Source: Sphagnum compactum (Eukaryota; Bryophyta; Sphagnopsida; Sphagnales). Taken from it: a DNA stretch of 64,000 bases. How positions within the stretch are numbered: position 1 is the stretch's first letter; each line of letters starts with the position of its first letter. Below, piece by piece: positions 22,347 through 33,875 of this stretch. A model generated the notes under the pieces. It did not search any database. It was not told where the DNA came from and saw only the letters and a list, made by a program, of their open reading frames with translations. The translations under genes and the position numbers were made by a program. The stretch is from contig OZ234503.1 in the NCBI GenBank assembly GCA_965153455.1, forward strand, positions 5,208,001 to 5,272,000, in the 5' to 3' direction.

Positions 22347-24031
22347 TGTATTCTGCCTATATGATTGATAGTGTAATTGTTGGTTGTTTTTTGTTGTTCA
22401 AATTAACAGCACCACTTCCAAAAGAAAATATGAAACCACTAGTTGATTTCCTATTTGAAACATTGCCAGCCCAATCAGCATCAATGTATCCATGTACTTC
22501 TAATTGGGTTTTAGCTTCATAAAAATTCCAGACTATAAAGTATGTTTTATATACCTTAATATGCGCCTCACTGCATCCAAATGTGTCTTTCGTGGTGTTT
22601 GCATGAATTGATTCACCACTCTAACTTCATAACTCAAATCTGGCCTTGTGATGGTCATGTAAATCAAACTCCCCACTATGCTCTGTACATAATGGTATCT
22701 TCCACAAGGTCACCTTCATCTCCACTTAACTTCACATTTTGTTCCAATGGAATTGAAATGGGTTTGCAACTCGTCATCCCATACTTGAAGAATTTGTTCA
22801 AGGCATAGTGCCTTTGTAGTAGCCATATCCCTTTAGGGGATTGGATTACCTCAATGCCGAAGAAATATTGCAACTTTCCCCAACTCCTTCATCTCAAACT
22901 TTTGCTTCAAAAGCTTCTTCAAATTAAAGATGTCTACATCACTATTTCCTATGATAATAAGGTCATCAACATAAATGACTATGACTACAATCCCACAATC
23001 TGTCTTTTTCACATAGAATGAAACATCTGCATTAGATGTTTGAAATCCACTTGTGACAAGATATTGACCTATTTTGTTTGACCAAGTTCTAGGTGCTTGC
23101 TTCAAGCCATACAAAACTTTCTTCAACCTACAAATTAAATTAGGATGTGATGTGTTCCACATAACCTGGTGGTTGTTCCATGTACATTTCTTCTTGTAAG
23201 TGTCCATGAAGAAAAACATTCTTTACATCCATTTGATGTAAAGATCATCCTTTTGTTGCTGCAATAACAATGATTGCTCTTATAGTTGTCATTTTTGCAA
23301 CTGGATTATAGGTCTTTTCATAATCTATGCCAATCTTGCTTTGTATTTGCTCATAGATCCATTTGCATCGTGCTAGACTTTGTACACCCATTTGCACCCA
23401 ATTGCTTTCTTGTCTTTTGGTAAAACTACCAACTCCTAAATAACACTAGCATCCAACATCGCCATCTTTTCATCCATGGCATTGTCCCACTTAGGGTTTC
23501 AAAGCGCCTGTTCAAAACAAGTGGGTTCAACCTATTATATAACTTTCACCATGTATGCGTAATGATGAGCTACAAAGCCATCATATGTGAGTCTTTGTTT
23601 AAGGTACTTAACTCGTGTGGATCTTCATACTCCACTATTGTTGTTAGGTGTTTTTAAAGCTTTCTTGGCCATCCGAGCTTCGAAAATAATAATTGAAAGG
23701 ACTTTTGACTTTCATCCATACTCTTTTCTGAATCACTCAACTCACCATCTACATGAGAATTTTTAGATGATGTTTGAGAACTATTATGAACAATGTTTGA
23801 AGATTTTAATCTTCTTTTAATTCCATGGAGTGTTATTGGACCCATTAATTGAAGACTCATGTGGTCCACTAATTAATTGTGATTCTTGTTCCACATTTGA
23901 TGAAACATCACCATTTTGAGCCTGTCCATCTTTTGTTATTTTCATTGGCGAGTACTAACTAACCATTTCATCAAACACAACATCTCTACTCACTTGCAAC
24001 TTTCGAATGGAAGGGTTGAAACATCTATATC
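22347..24031 (-). pseudogene. Copia reverse transcriptase and N-terminal RNase H
   Basis: On the minus strand: a block with RDVVFDEMV (about 23960), a degraded middle, then reverse transcriptase with LYGLKQAPRTW (about 23100) and the catalytic YVDDLIIIG (about 22965), a YFFGIEV segment, and RNase H with DADWAG and NRKSTSGF near 22450-22480. Several frameshifts and stops break it. The right edge at 24031 is cut by the gypsy LTR. About 110 residues normally found between the integrase block ending FWAEVV and the block beginning YRCFNP are absent from both sides. Confidence 0.9.
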
Positions 24032-24852
24032 TGTCGCAACCCCACTTTGGCCAAGTGTGGGGGTGAAGCCCAACACTTGGAAAAGTTGGAGGTTTGGAGT
24101 CCTCCGGGACTCCCGAATGTTTATAGCTCGACAACAAGGCCCAAAACACCTCGCATTGGGGTGTCCTTAGTGTCATTGGAAAGGTCTTGAAACGTAGATA
24201 TCGAAAATGGCCTCGCATTGGTCATTTGGGCTTTTGCAGCCCAAGTTATGGGCAAAAGAAGGGCCGGGAGTCAAACTGGCAATTTCACTCCCGACCACTA
24301 AAAGTCGGCAATCGACCTCTTCCCAACATCCGATTTGAGAGGGCGACATGGCGTTGGAAAGATCTCGACGAGGGCTACAACTTTGGTTAAGACCTCGTTG
24401 TGATCGGACTCTGCAATCGAGAGTTATGGCCGTTCAAAGTTCCGGGAGTCCAGCCGGGACAATTTCGGGACTCCATTTCGGGGAGTCCCAACAAAATGTG
24501 CCATTTGGATGTAGCCTCCACGGCGAGCTACAGAGATAACTATAAGGGGGAAGGTGGTGGCTTCCCCCGAGTCCGGGCCGTGGTGAGTCAAGTAGTCTAA
24601 AGTGCCCGTGGCTTGTCCCAACACCCAAGGGTGTTCCCGAATGTGAACTAACCCATTTGTGGTTGGTTTTGTATGCAGATTCGTGCTTGATCTACTAGTC
24701 CATCTTCCTAGTTTAATCCCGGGGCTTCCAACTCAACCCTCTACCCCTTTCTAGAGTTGGAAGTCGGGAGCGTGCCCTTCGGTCCCAACTTTTCGCAACT
24801 TCACATTGGTGAACCCTTAAGTGGGTTCACCCCGGGACCAAGGACTGCGTCA
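24032..24852 (+). repeat. 5' LTR of the gypsy element
   Basis: Begins TGTCGCAACC and ends GACTGCGTCA. It contains repeated GGGACTCC/GGAGTCCC blocks, as do the related solo LTRs. Promoter and polyadenylation signals are expected here but I cannot place them. Confidence 0.96.
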
Positions 24853-24854
24853 CG

Positions 24855-24867
24855 TGGTATCAGAGCT
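24855..24867 (+). other. Primer-binding site (initiator tRNA-Met type)
   Basis: TGGTATCAGAGCT lies two bases after the 5' LTR and is complementary to the 3' end of plant initiator tRNA-Met, the usual primer of chromoviruses. Confidence 0.95.
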
Positions 24868-24894
24868 CAAGGTGAAGCTCAACGACATTTTGGG

Positions 24895-27290
24895 ATGGCA
24901 CCCAAGAAGAATCGGAAGCTAGCTCCGGAGCCTAGGTCCGAGGAGCCCGTCGATGACTTAGTAGCCCCGCCGGAATCAATTGGGGAGGAACCAAACTTCC
25001 GGGAGGACCAAGATGAGCCCGAGGTTGAACCCGAAAGTGAGGAGGAACAACGGAGCTCGGTCCTATTCACCCCGGAGCAACTTGAAGTCTTCCTCAAGAT
25101 GAATAGGCCCGACTTTGGTGAGTTGGTGGCGGCCCTCAAAACGGGGACCTCCAAAGGTGAAAGGTTTCAACCGGCCAAGCCCGGGAATTTCGATGGTACT
25201 CGAGACCGGAAGGTTGTGGATGCTTGGCTTGCGGAGATGGACGACTATATTCATGGCGCCAAGGTTGGACGAAATTCCGCCGTGGAGCTTGCCCAATCCT
25301 ACTTGAAAGGCTATGCCGCCACATGGTGGCGGACGGTGAGACAAGAGGAGGGCAAGAACCATGGCTATACGTGGGAGTTTTTCAAGGATCGCATTGAGGC
25401 GGAGTTCATTCCGAGAAATTCCGACTACATCTCAAGGTGCAAACTCCGTGACCTTGTGAATGCCACAAATGAAAATTTGAGGCAATATGTGAGGGCCTAT
25501 TCCGAACTCATGCTTGAGATCCGGCACATGCACGAGTTGGATCGTGTGTGCCAATTCGTGATGGGACTTCCGACTTGGGCCAAGCGAAAGCTTGAGGAGA
25601 GTTGGCCCGCCTCATTATCCGAGGCCATCACGAAAGTGGAGAACTTCTCGGATGTGGGGCGGAGTGACAAATCCGAGTTCAAGAAGGATAACAAGTTCCT
25701 TCACAAAAAGCCAAGGCATGAGGGGGAATGGAACCGGGGGCAAGGTAGCCCAACCAAGGAAAAGACCAAACAATTCCAAGGCTCGGGGTTCAAGCCAAAA
25801 GGTAGTTTCGTGAAAAAAGGGGCTCCTTTCAAAGGGAGCCAAACCAAGGGAGATTTTGGAGCAAAGCCCAAAGGTGCATGTTTCAATTGCAACGAGGTGG
25901 GGCATTACTCCAAAGATTGTCCCAAATCCAAAACGGGGGTTGGGAGCTCAAAGGTACTTGTTCTCAATGCCATTTTAGCCCAACCGGAATGCAATCGACT
26001 TATATTCTTGAAAGGGAAGATTGCTAAACGGGAAATCTTATGCCTTTTGGACACAGGGGCCTCCCACAACTTCATAACTCGGGAGAGCGCCGCAAGGATG
26101 GAGCTCCACTTGGAGGAGCTCAAGGCACCCATTGAGGTGCATTTCGCGGATGGGGTTCCCCATCCAACTACACTACAAGCAAAGGGAGTGCCTCTCCAAT
26201 TAGGAAATTGGAGAGGAAAAGTGGATTTGTTAGTTTCCACCTTGGGTGGAATGGAGTGCATTTTGGGAATGGAATTCATTACCCAAAACAATGTGCTCAT
26301 TGAAGGGCACAATAGGTTAGTTAGAATCCCATCTAAAAGTGGGATTGTGCGAGTGAAGGCACATGAGTTGCCTTGTGTGGGTGGTCCAACCATCCACTTT
26401 ATGTTAGGAAAAGCTTGGGAAAGAGAACTCGTGGGGGGCTTTGGCATGATGTGTGTCATGCGGGTGTTGGATGAGTATGAGCCCAAGGAAGCCACCAAGT
26501 TGGTGACTTCCGCCAAGTGCATAAGGAAGGTTTTGGAAGAGTTCCCGGATGTGATGCCCGAAGAGTTGCCCGAAGAGTTGCCCCCGAGAAGACGAGTTGA
26601 TCATGCGATTGAAGTGATACCGGGAGTGAAACCGCCCGCCAAGGCCCCATATAGAATGAGCCACGAGGAGTTGAAGGAACTCAAGGTTCAACTTGAAGAA
26701 CTCCTCGCAAAAGGTTACATCAAACCAAACAAGTCGCCATATGGGGCACCCGTCCTTTTTGTTCACAAGAAGGATGGGACTTTGAGGATGTGTGTGGATT
26801 ATAGAGCACTCAATAAGGCAATGGTGAAAAACCGTTATCCTTTACCTCGCATCGATGATCTATTTGATCGTCTCTCAGGAGCCAAGGTTTTTAGTAGAAT
26901 TGATCTACGTTCGGGGTATTACCAAATAAGGATCGCGGAAGGGGACGAAGAAAAGACCGCTTCTCGCACAAGGTATGGGTCATATGAGTTCTTGGTGATG
27001 CCCTTTGGGCTCACCAATGCACCCGCAACATTTTGCACCCTCATGAATGACATTTTCCGCGAATGGCTTGACGATTTTGTGGTCGTCTACATAGACGACA
27101 TTTTGATTTATAGTAGCTCCATGGAGGAGCATGCGGAGCACCTTCGCAAGGTGTTCCAAAGGCTAAGGGAAAATAAGTTGTATGCCAAGCTCGAGAAGTG
27201 CGAATTTGGGGTGACGGAAGTGGATTTCCTTGGGCATAGGATAACTCAAGAAGGGTTGATGATGGATGAATCACAAGGTCAAGGCGATTT
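24895..27290 (+). CDS. Gypsy gag-protease-reverse transcriptase polyprotein (first part)
   Basis: I take the ATG at 24895 (MAPKKNRK) as the start, because the upstream ATG at 24757 lies inside the LTR. Numbering from 24895: acidic N-terminus to about residue 65, gag core about 95-245 with the WWRTVR segment, a basic linker, one CCHC knuckle at 329-342 ([14 protein letters not shown]), protease with LLDTGAS (Asp 386), and reverse transcriptase with [17 protein letters not shown] and catalytic YIDD at 732-735. The frame stays open to 27432, but after about 27280 it no longer encodes retroelement sequence; the true continuation is one frame over. A single-base indel therefore separates RT from RNase H in this copy. 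Gag forms cytoplasmic particles; protease and RT mature and copy the RNA. Confidence 0.95.
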
Positions 27291-29377
27291 TGGATTGGGA
27301 GCCGCCCAAGTCGGTTCCCGACTTGAGATCCTTTTTGGGATTGGCCTCCTATTATCGCAAGTTCATAAAAAACTTTGCGAGGATAGCGGCTCCTTTGACA
27401 AACCTCTTGAAGAAGTCCGCCGTCACTTATGATTGGGATGAAGCATGCGACGAAGCCTTTGGAACATTGAAGGGCATTTTGGTGAAGGCGCCGGTGTTGA
27501 AGTTGCCCGACTTTGACAAGGAGTTCAAAATCCATTCCGACGCCTCCGACTTTGCAATTGGGGGTGTCATAGTGCAAGATGAAAGACCGGTGGCCTTTGA
27601 AAGCAAGAAGTTGAGTGAGACGGAGCGAAGGTGGCCAACTCACGAGAAGGAAATGTGGGCGGTCATACATTGTCTCAAAACTTGGGGCCATTACATAGGC
27701 TCCAAAGATGTGGTGGTGTGGACCGACAATGTGACCTTGAAGTACTTCGCAACTCAACCCAAGTTGTCATCAAAACAACAAAGGTGGCAAGACACATTGG
27801 CCTTGTTCAATGTGGACATCCGGCACAAGCCGGGAAAGGAGAACATAGTCCCCGATGCCTTGAGCCGGAAACACCAACTTAGAGTGGTGTATGTTGTAGA
27901 GTCGGAACTTCAAAAGGAAATTAGATTAGCAAACCGCCAGGATGCTTTTGCCAAGGAGGCAAGGCAAAGCATCCAAAATGGAGCTAAGTCCCACTTCCAT
28001 TTGAAAAATGGATTGTTGTGGTACAAGCAAAACCGACTCTATGTGCCGGAAGGGAAAATGAGGGACACACTTTTGAAGGAATGTCAGGATGGGCCGCTCG
28101 CGGGCCATAGTGGTGCAAAGCGCACCACAACATTCCTAAAGAAGTCCTACTATTGGCCCAACTTGAAGGATGATGCGGACGAGTACGTGAAGACTTGTTT
28201 AACTTGTGAACAAAACCGCACCCTCAACAAGAAGCAAGCGAGTTTGTTGCAACCTTTGCCAATTCCCGAAGGGCCGTGGGAAAGTGTGTCAATGGACTTC
28301 ATGGTAAGTTTGCCCCCTTCAAAGGGGTTCGATGCCATCATGGTTGTGGTGGATCGATTTAGCAAAATGGCACACTTCATTCCCACAAAGGATGAAGCCA
28401 CGGCTCAAGCGACGGGGAGGTTGTTCTTCTCTCACATTTTCAAGCATCATGGCCTTTCAAAGGACATAGTGTCGGATAGGGATCCAAAGTTCACAAGTAA
28501 GTTTTGGAGGGCCTTGTGGAAGCGAATGGGGTCGGAACTCAAGATGAACATTTCATTCCGCCCCCAAACCGATGGACAAACCGAGAGGGTGAACTTGGTG
28601 ATCCAACAATTCCTAAGGAATTATGTGGCGGCGGATCAACAAGATTGGGTGGATCATTTGGAGTTAGTCGAGTTTTGTTACAACAACTCGGTACACTCCG
28701 CAACGGGATCCACCCCATTCCAATTAGTGATGGGCAAGTCACCAATTGTGCCCATGACGTGGGCCGCACAAGGACAACCTTCCATTGATGCAAGTGAGGA
28801 AGTGCCAATGGTCACACAACTTGATGAAGAAAGGAAGCGCTTGTGGGAGTTGGCAAAAGCCAACTTGGAAAAGGCGCACAAAAGGTACAAGGATTTTGCG
28901 GACAAGTCCCGACGAGAGGTGAAGTTTCAAGAAGGAGACGAGGTGTGGTTGAACATCAAGAACTTCCGGTTGCCCGAAGGGTTAAGTCATAAGTTTATGG
29001 GCCCATATGCAGGTCCATTCAAAGTGTTGGAAAAGAAACTTTCCGACACTTATAAATTAGAATTACCGGAAAATCTTAGAGTTCATCCCACATTTCATGT
29101 TTCCCTTTTGAAGCCGGTCTCCCGCGACGCCTCAAGGCCTAATAGAGAGCATCACTCAAGGCCTCCACCGGACTTGGTTCATAATGAACCAGAGTTTGAG
29201 GTAGAGGCTGTGCTTAAATCAAGGCAACTTAGAGGGCGAGAGCGGAAATATTTAGTTAAGTGGAAAGGTTACCATGCAATAGAGGCTTCTTGGGTGAACG
29301 AATCCGACATGGAACATGCCCAAGAAGCCATAGAAGAATTCCACACTAGATCGGCGAAGAAAAGACGTAGAGCGTGA
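27266..29377 (+). CDS. Gypsy RNase H-integrase-chromodomain polyprotein (second part)
   Basis: This frame continues the pol sequence after the frameshift. In order it shows the end of the RT thumb/connection ([11 protein letters not shown]), RNase H with HSDAS at 27533 and WTDN near 27720, and a zinc-binding HHCC domain around 28100-28215 (HSGAKRT through CLTCEQN). The integrase catalytic core follows, with SMDF (Asp at 28295), SDRDPKF near 28475 and [10 protein letters not shown] near 28575, then a GPY/F module ([10 protein letters not shown]) and a C-terminal chromodomain (KYLVKWKGY near 29247). The chromodomain places it in the chromovirus clade, whose integrases are steered to particular chromatin. 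No internal stop is present. The listed ATG at 27266 is only the frame opening, not a natural start. Confidence 0.95.
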   Translation: MNHKVKAILDWEPPKSVPDLRSFLGLASYYRKFIKNFARIAAPLTNLLKKSAVTYDWDEACDEAFGTLKGILVKAPVLKLPDFDKEFKIHSDASDFAIGGVIVQDERPVAFESKKLSETERRWPTHEKEMWAVIHCLKTWGHYIGSKDVVVWTDNVTLKYFATQPKLSSKQQRWQDTLALFNVDIRHKPGKENIVPDALSRKHQLRVVYVVESELQKEIRLANRQDAFAKEARQSIQNGAKSHFHLKNGLLWYKQNRLYVPEGKMRDTLLKECQDGPLAGHSGAKRTTTFLKKSYYWPNLKDDADEYVKTCLTCEQNRTLNKKQASLLQPLPIPEGPWESVSMDFMVSLPPSKGFDAIMVVVDRFSKMAHFIPTKDEATAQATGRLFFSHIFKHHGLSKDIVSDRDPKFTSKFWRALWKRMGSELKMNISFRPQTDGQTERVNLVIQQFLRNYVAADQQDWVDHLELVEFCYNNSVHSATGSTPFQLVMGKSPIVPMTWAAQGQPSIDASEEVPMVTQLDEERKRLWELAKANLEKAHKRYKDFADKSRREVKFQEGDEVWLNIKNFRLPEGLSHKFMGPYAGPFKVLEKKLSDTYKLELPENLRVHPTFHVSLLKPVSRDASRPNREHHSRPPPDLVHNEPEFEVEAVLKSRQLRGRERKYLVKWKGYHAIEASWVNESDMEHAQEAIEEFHTRSAKKRRRA

Positions 29378-30143
29378 TGAGGACATCACCTTTCTTTTAG
29401 AGGGGGAGAGTTTCATAAAATGTACCACATCAAGTTGCAAGTGAAATAAAAAAGGGCTTTAAAACTTCCAAGAGATTGTATCATGAAAAATTTGTTAAGG
29501 CAAATAGGGTTATGGCATGGACAAATGGAACTTTCTTGCGTAGGCCCAAATCAAAATCGGACTCCTACTTTGGGGTTGAGGAAACTTGGCCCCAAGGGAA
29601 GAGGCAAGCAAGGTGAGCTTGCGGGGACATGCACATGCCTTAAGTGCATCCCGAAGGGTTGGTTGGTAGTGTGGCCAACGCGGGAAGTCATGACCCCGCT
29701 CACATACTCTAAGTGTAGTTTAGGACTTGGGTTTGGCAAACCTAGGTGTTCTTTCTCGTACCTTGATAAGCAAATCTTTTAGTTAAGACTTGGTTGTTGT
29801 GACCAAGGCGCGAGATAGGGAAAGGAGTCATGTCAAATAGCTTAGGTCAAGAGTAGACTTGACTTAAGTCCTCATGAGGGGAAGGATGGAAAAAGGTTCC
29901 TCCCAAATGAGGGCTTCGTCAATTAGGCTAGTTTAGTCTTTTGACGAAGCAAAGGAAGAGGGTTTCCTACAAGACCCTCTTGGACTTGTCAAGAAAGTGT
30001 TGGAAACTTGGGGACGCCTAAGTTAGCTTGAGACAAGGTCCTAGCCGCAAAGAGTCGGCAAATGGCCGAGGATCCAAAAGAAAGCAATTGCAATTGTATA
30101 AAGGAAAATTCTAAGTGTCAATGAGGACATTGACCTCTTTCTT
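29378..30143 (+). other. 3' untranslated region of the gypsy element
   Basis: Non-coding stretch of 766 bp between the chromodomain stop and the polypurine tract. A plus-strand frame of 99 codons (29483-29782) is open but shows no recognisable domain. Confidence 0.75.
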
Positions 30144-30157
30144 CTAGTGGGGGGGAG
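30144..30157 (+). other. Polypurine tract of the gypsy element
   Basis: CTAGTGGGGGGGAG directly before the 3' LTR, the expected site for plus-strand priming. Confidence 0.9.
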
Positions 30158-30977
30158 TGTCGCAACCCCACTTTGGCCAAGTGTGGGGGTGAAGCCCAAC
30201 ACTTGGAAAAGTTGGAGGTTTGGAGTCCTCCGGGACTCCCGAATGTTTAGAGTTCGACAGCAAGGCCCAAAACACCTCGCATTGGGGTGTCCTTGGTGTC
30301 ATTGGAAAGGTCTTGAAACGTAGATAACGAAAATAGCCTCGCATTGGTCATTTGGAGATCTGCAGCCCAAGTTATGGGCAAAAGAAGGGCCGGGAGTCAA
30401 ACTGGCAGTTTCACTCCCGACCACTAAAAGTCGGGAATCGACCCTTTTTCGACGTCGCCTGACGGAGTGCGACATGGCGTTGAAAAGATCTCGACGAGGG
30501 CTACAACTTTGGTTTAGACCTCGTCACGATCGGACTCCGGAGTCGAGAGTTATGGCAGCTCAAAGTTCCGGGAGTCCCGCCAGGACAATTTCGAGACTCC
30601 ATTTCGGGAGTCCCAACAAAATGTGCCATTTGGATGTAGCCTCCGTGGCGAGCTGCAGAGATAACTATAAGGGGGAAGGTGGTGGCTTCCCTCGAGTTCG
30701 GGCCGTGGTGAGTCAAGTAGTCCAAAGTGCCCGTGGCTTGTCCCAACACCCAAGGGTGTTCCCAAATGTGAACTAACCCATTTGTGGTTGGTTTTGGATG
30801 CAGATTCGTGCTTGATCTACTAGTCCATCTCCCTAGTCTAATCCCGGGGCTTCCAACTCGACCCTCTACCCCTTTCTAGAGTTGGAAGTCGGGAGCGTGC
30901 CCTTCGGTCCCAACTTTCCGCAACTTCACATTGGTGAACCCTCAAGTGGGTTCACCCCGGGACCAAGGAGCGCGTCA
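30158..30977 (+). repeat. 3' LTR of the gypsy element
   Basis: Begins TGTCGCAACC and ends GAGCGCGTCA. The differences from the 5' LTR are unevenly spread, with a cluster matching 24315-24345 and 24405-24440 in the 5' copy. Confidence 0.96.
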
Positions 30978-31377
30978 TTACCACTTCCGCCCAAAAGTAA
31001 TATAACAAATTCTTTTCATTCAACATGGCACGTGTTATTTTTACAACATGTTTGTTCTTCCTTTCAATAATTCCATTTTGCTGTGGGGGATAACTACATG
31101 AATACTTCTTTTGGATTCCCTATTCCTTCAAGTATTCACTGAATTCATGTGAAAAATACTCTCCCCCTCCATCGAACCTTAGGCATTTGATGCTCACACA
31201 CTTCTTCTTCTCCACCATTGCTTTGAAACTCAAAAAATGTTGAAACACTTCACCTTTGTGTTTCATGAAGTAGACCCACACCTTTTTTGTGTGGTCATCA
31301 ATGAAATTCACATAGTACCTACATCCTCCAATGGATTCTTTTTCGTGGTCCACACATCTGAGTGGATAGTTTCCAAA
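30978..31377 (-). pseudogene. Copia integrase core fragment
   Basis: Minus strand: FIDDHTKKVWVYFMKHK and LRFDGGGEYFSHEF-type blocks, with two catalytic Asp contexts visible, run to a block ending FWAEVV at the gypsy junction. The polypeptide continues on the far side of the solo LTR at 31378-32280. Confidence 0.88.
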
Positions 31378-32280
31378 TATCGCAACCCTAACTTTTGGTT
31401 CGTGACCAAAGCAAGGGCTTACAAAGGTGTGGGCTGAGAGTGAAGCTTGGGAGTCACATTTCATGCTCTTAGGAGTGTAGGAGAGCATGAGGGAATGAAC
31501 CCACACACTCCCAAGTGGGCTCTCACTTTGGGAGTTGAAGTCTTGATAGACTTTTGAATTTTTAGAAAGTAATTTTAGGAGTCAAAACTCATTGGATTGA
31601 AGAGTTTTTTATACCATTGGAAAGATCTTGAAATGTAGATGTTAAAATGAGCTTGCATGACTCATTTCAAGTACTTAAAACACAAGTAATGGCTGAAAGA
31701 AAGGCCAAGAGTCAAAGTGCCAATTTGATTTTCGACCATTAAAAGTCAAGAATCGCCTTGATTACTTGCGTGCAGGTGGTGTGCAACATATTGCTGGAAA
31801 GCTCATGACAAGGGATAAACTTTACTTTAGACCTCACTTCAATTGGAGGTCTGCATAAAAGTTATGGGCTTCCAAAGTGCTGGGAGTCCCAATTTTGAAA
31901 ATTTCGGGACTTCCGATTTGGGAATCAAGGGACAAAATGACATTTGGGTGCAACCCTCGTGGCCAGGCACAGAAAATACTATAAGGGGAAAGGTGGTGGC
32001 TTCCCCCAAGTTCAGGCCGTGGTGAGTCTTGTGAGTTTGTGTATGCCCGTGGCTCGTCCGTGCACCAAAAGTGATGCAATTGTGTTGTTTAGTTTATGCA
32101 GGTCCATGTGAATGATTGACCTGCTTGTCACTCGCCTTAGTCCCCATCCCGAAGCTCCACCACGCCCCTTTTATCCTCAAAGTGTTGCGAACTAGGGAGC
32201 GTACCCCAACTCCCTCTTCTTCCGCTGTTTTCATCTTTGGACTTGTAGTTGAGTCTTTCAAGGAGTTTAGGGGTGTGTCA
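31378..32280 (+). mobile_element. Solo LTR (Ty3/gypsy-type) inside the copia integrase
   Basis: 903 bp, starting TATCGCAACC (the usual TG has become TA) and ending GGGTGTGTCA. A perfect duplication CCAAA lies at 31373-31377 and 32281-32285. Copia sequence is continuous when the LTR and one CCAAA are removed. It matches the solo LTRs at 4976 and 11207 more closely than the LTRs of the intact gypsy element. Confidence 0.95.
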
Positions 32281-32285
32281 CCAAA

Positions 32286-33875
32286 GGTTTCGAACTTACA
32301 TGAGTTGTTTGAGTTGGGAATGGATGCCTAATTTGCATCCCCAACTAACATGTTTCACAAACTTTTAGCATCACCTATTATATTTCAAATTTGGGAAGAC
32401 CTCCAACAAGATTTTGTTTCACCATTAATTTAAGATGTTGGAAATTAACATGGCTAACCCACTTGCGCCAAATTCCAATGTCTCTATCTCCTTTTCCATG
32501 TGTGAATAACATGGAATACACCTTAAGCATGTTCACATCCAAGTTGAACATTCGTCCATCCCTTTTCCCTTCTGTAGTCAATTTGCTTTGATTTTTCATG
32601 TCCCCCACAAAGCATCCGTTAGGGTTGAATATCACCTATAAACCTTGTTCCACCATGTGGCCTATCGAGACTAAATTATTTGTTATGGTTGGAACATGAA
32701 GTACATCTTTCAAGTACTTTGTTTGCCCATCTTGCATGGACAATGGCACCTTGCCAATTTGTGTGATGGGATGTGCAATGTCATCACCAATTTCCATAAA
32801 CCTTGGTGTTTTCAAATCCCTTGTGTCTCTAACCATTTTCCATGGCTAATCATGTGGTTTGAAGTTCCAAAATCCACATACTAGACATTGTTACATGATA
32901 CACCTCCTATCATTGAATTTGCCATGTGTTGCATCACAAATAGTTGTTCATCATCTTGATTATTAGTTGATGCATAATTCCCTTACTGTAGCTTTCCATT
33001 CCGTGCATTATGTTCCCTTTAATAATAGTTTTTTTCCATGTGCCCAAGTTTCCCGCAATAATAACAGTTTGATTATTGACCTCATTGACTTCCACCACGG
33101 CCTCCACGACTTCCCCTTCCTCTTAAGTTTCCTCGTCCACCTTCATGAAGTTAACCTTCATGTTGATGATGTCCACCATGCGAATTTGCATGTCGACCTC
33201 GAAATGAGGTTCTACCACCTTTACTTCTACCTTTACTAATATTTGAATAAAAGGCATTTTCTTGTGATCCTCCACTAGATGAAGTATTAACAATTCTCAT
33301 ATCTTCATTTATAAATAGGGTTATCAATTTTTGGAGTTAAAAAATGTTTTTTAAACTACAATTGAAGTTTGGAACTTGTTATAGTCTTTTCCAAGACCAT
33401 TCAAGGTTAGAGCCATTAGATTTTCATCATTTATAGGGGCTCCTATAGATGCAAGAGCACCTGCAAGGTTTTTCACCTTTATAGAATAGTCACTAATGTT
33501 TATCTTATGTTTTTACAAATTATGCAACTTTTGCTTAAACTGCATTTTATGGGCAGGTGTATTGGTGTTGTACATCTTCACTAATGTATCCCAAGCTTGA
33601 TTAGGTGATTTTGCATCTTGAATATGCATAATCATTGAATCGAACATATTCACAGAAAGCCAATACAAAACTTTTCTAGTTTTCTCATGCCAAGTTTTGT
33701 TGGCTTGAATTTGTTGTTGTGTGGGATTTTCTAGGAGAGGAGGTTCTTTCTTATCACCGGTTATGAACTCCCAATAGCCTTTCCCCATCAAAAAATTCAT
33801 AGTTTTAAATTTCCACACTTGAAAATTGTTCTTATTTAATTTTTCAATTGCAATTTGAGAAAGATTGTTTGCCAT
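32286..33875 (-). pseudogene. Copia gag, zinc knuckle, protease and pre-integrase region
   Basis: Minus strand from the ATG at 33875: an N-terminal gag with NNFQVWKFKTMNFL and a Trp-rich helix region typical of copia gag. A CYYCGKLGHMEKNY knuckle near 33050 has lost its final Cys, and a protease-like site near 32870 has the active motif altered to DFGTS. A pre-integrase block follows, with LKDVLHVPTITNNLVSIG near 32700. Multiple stops and frameshifts show an old, inactive copy. Confidence 0.9.

Larger units (their letters stand above)
24032..30977 (+). mobile_element. Ty3/gypsy chromovirus, nearly full length
   Basis: The element is 6,946 bp with LTRs of 821 and 820 bp, an initiator-tRNA-Met primer site, gag-protease-RT-RNase H-integrase-chromodomain coding sequence, and a polypurine tract. 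The only coding lesion I see is one frameshift between RT and RNase H near 27270-27290. By hand count the LTRs differ at about 53 positions plus one indel (about 93-94% identity), so the insertion is not recent. The flanks ATATC and TTACC do not form a duplication, and copia sequence is missing at the junctions. Confidence 0.97.
19146..33875 (-). mobile_element. Old Ty1/copia retrotransposon, minus strand, broken by three younger elements
   Basis: Reading from right to left: gag from ATG 33875, a CCHC-like knuckle near 33050 with its last Cys changed to Tyr, a protease site with DFG in place of DSG or DTG near 32870, a pre-integrase block (32636-32836), an integrase core (about 31130-31370), reverse transcriptase (22851-23219), RNase H (22347-22560 and 19451-19779), a purine tract and the 3' LTR (19146-19450). 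It is split by the CACTA-type element at 19783-22343, the gypsy element at 24032-30977 and the solo LTR at 31378-32280. Numerous frameshifts and stops, plus a missing 5' LTR, make it inactive. Confidence 0.92.

Noticed and set aside
25905-26522. Minus-strand open frame of 205 aa
   Set aside because: Lies antisense to the protease and RT-proximal part of the gypsy polyprotein, which has clear domains on the plus strand; the minus frame has none.
27266-27300. Programmed frameshift in the gypsy pol
   Set aside because: The position between RT and RNase H is not one where gypsy elements normally shift, and no slippery heptamer with a downstream structure was evident; a simple indel is likelier.
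27041-27757. Minus-strand open frame of 238 aa
   Set aside because: Antisense shadow of the RT/RNase H region of the gypsy element, with no domain of its own.
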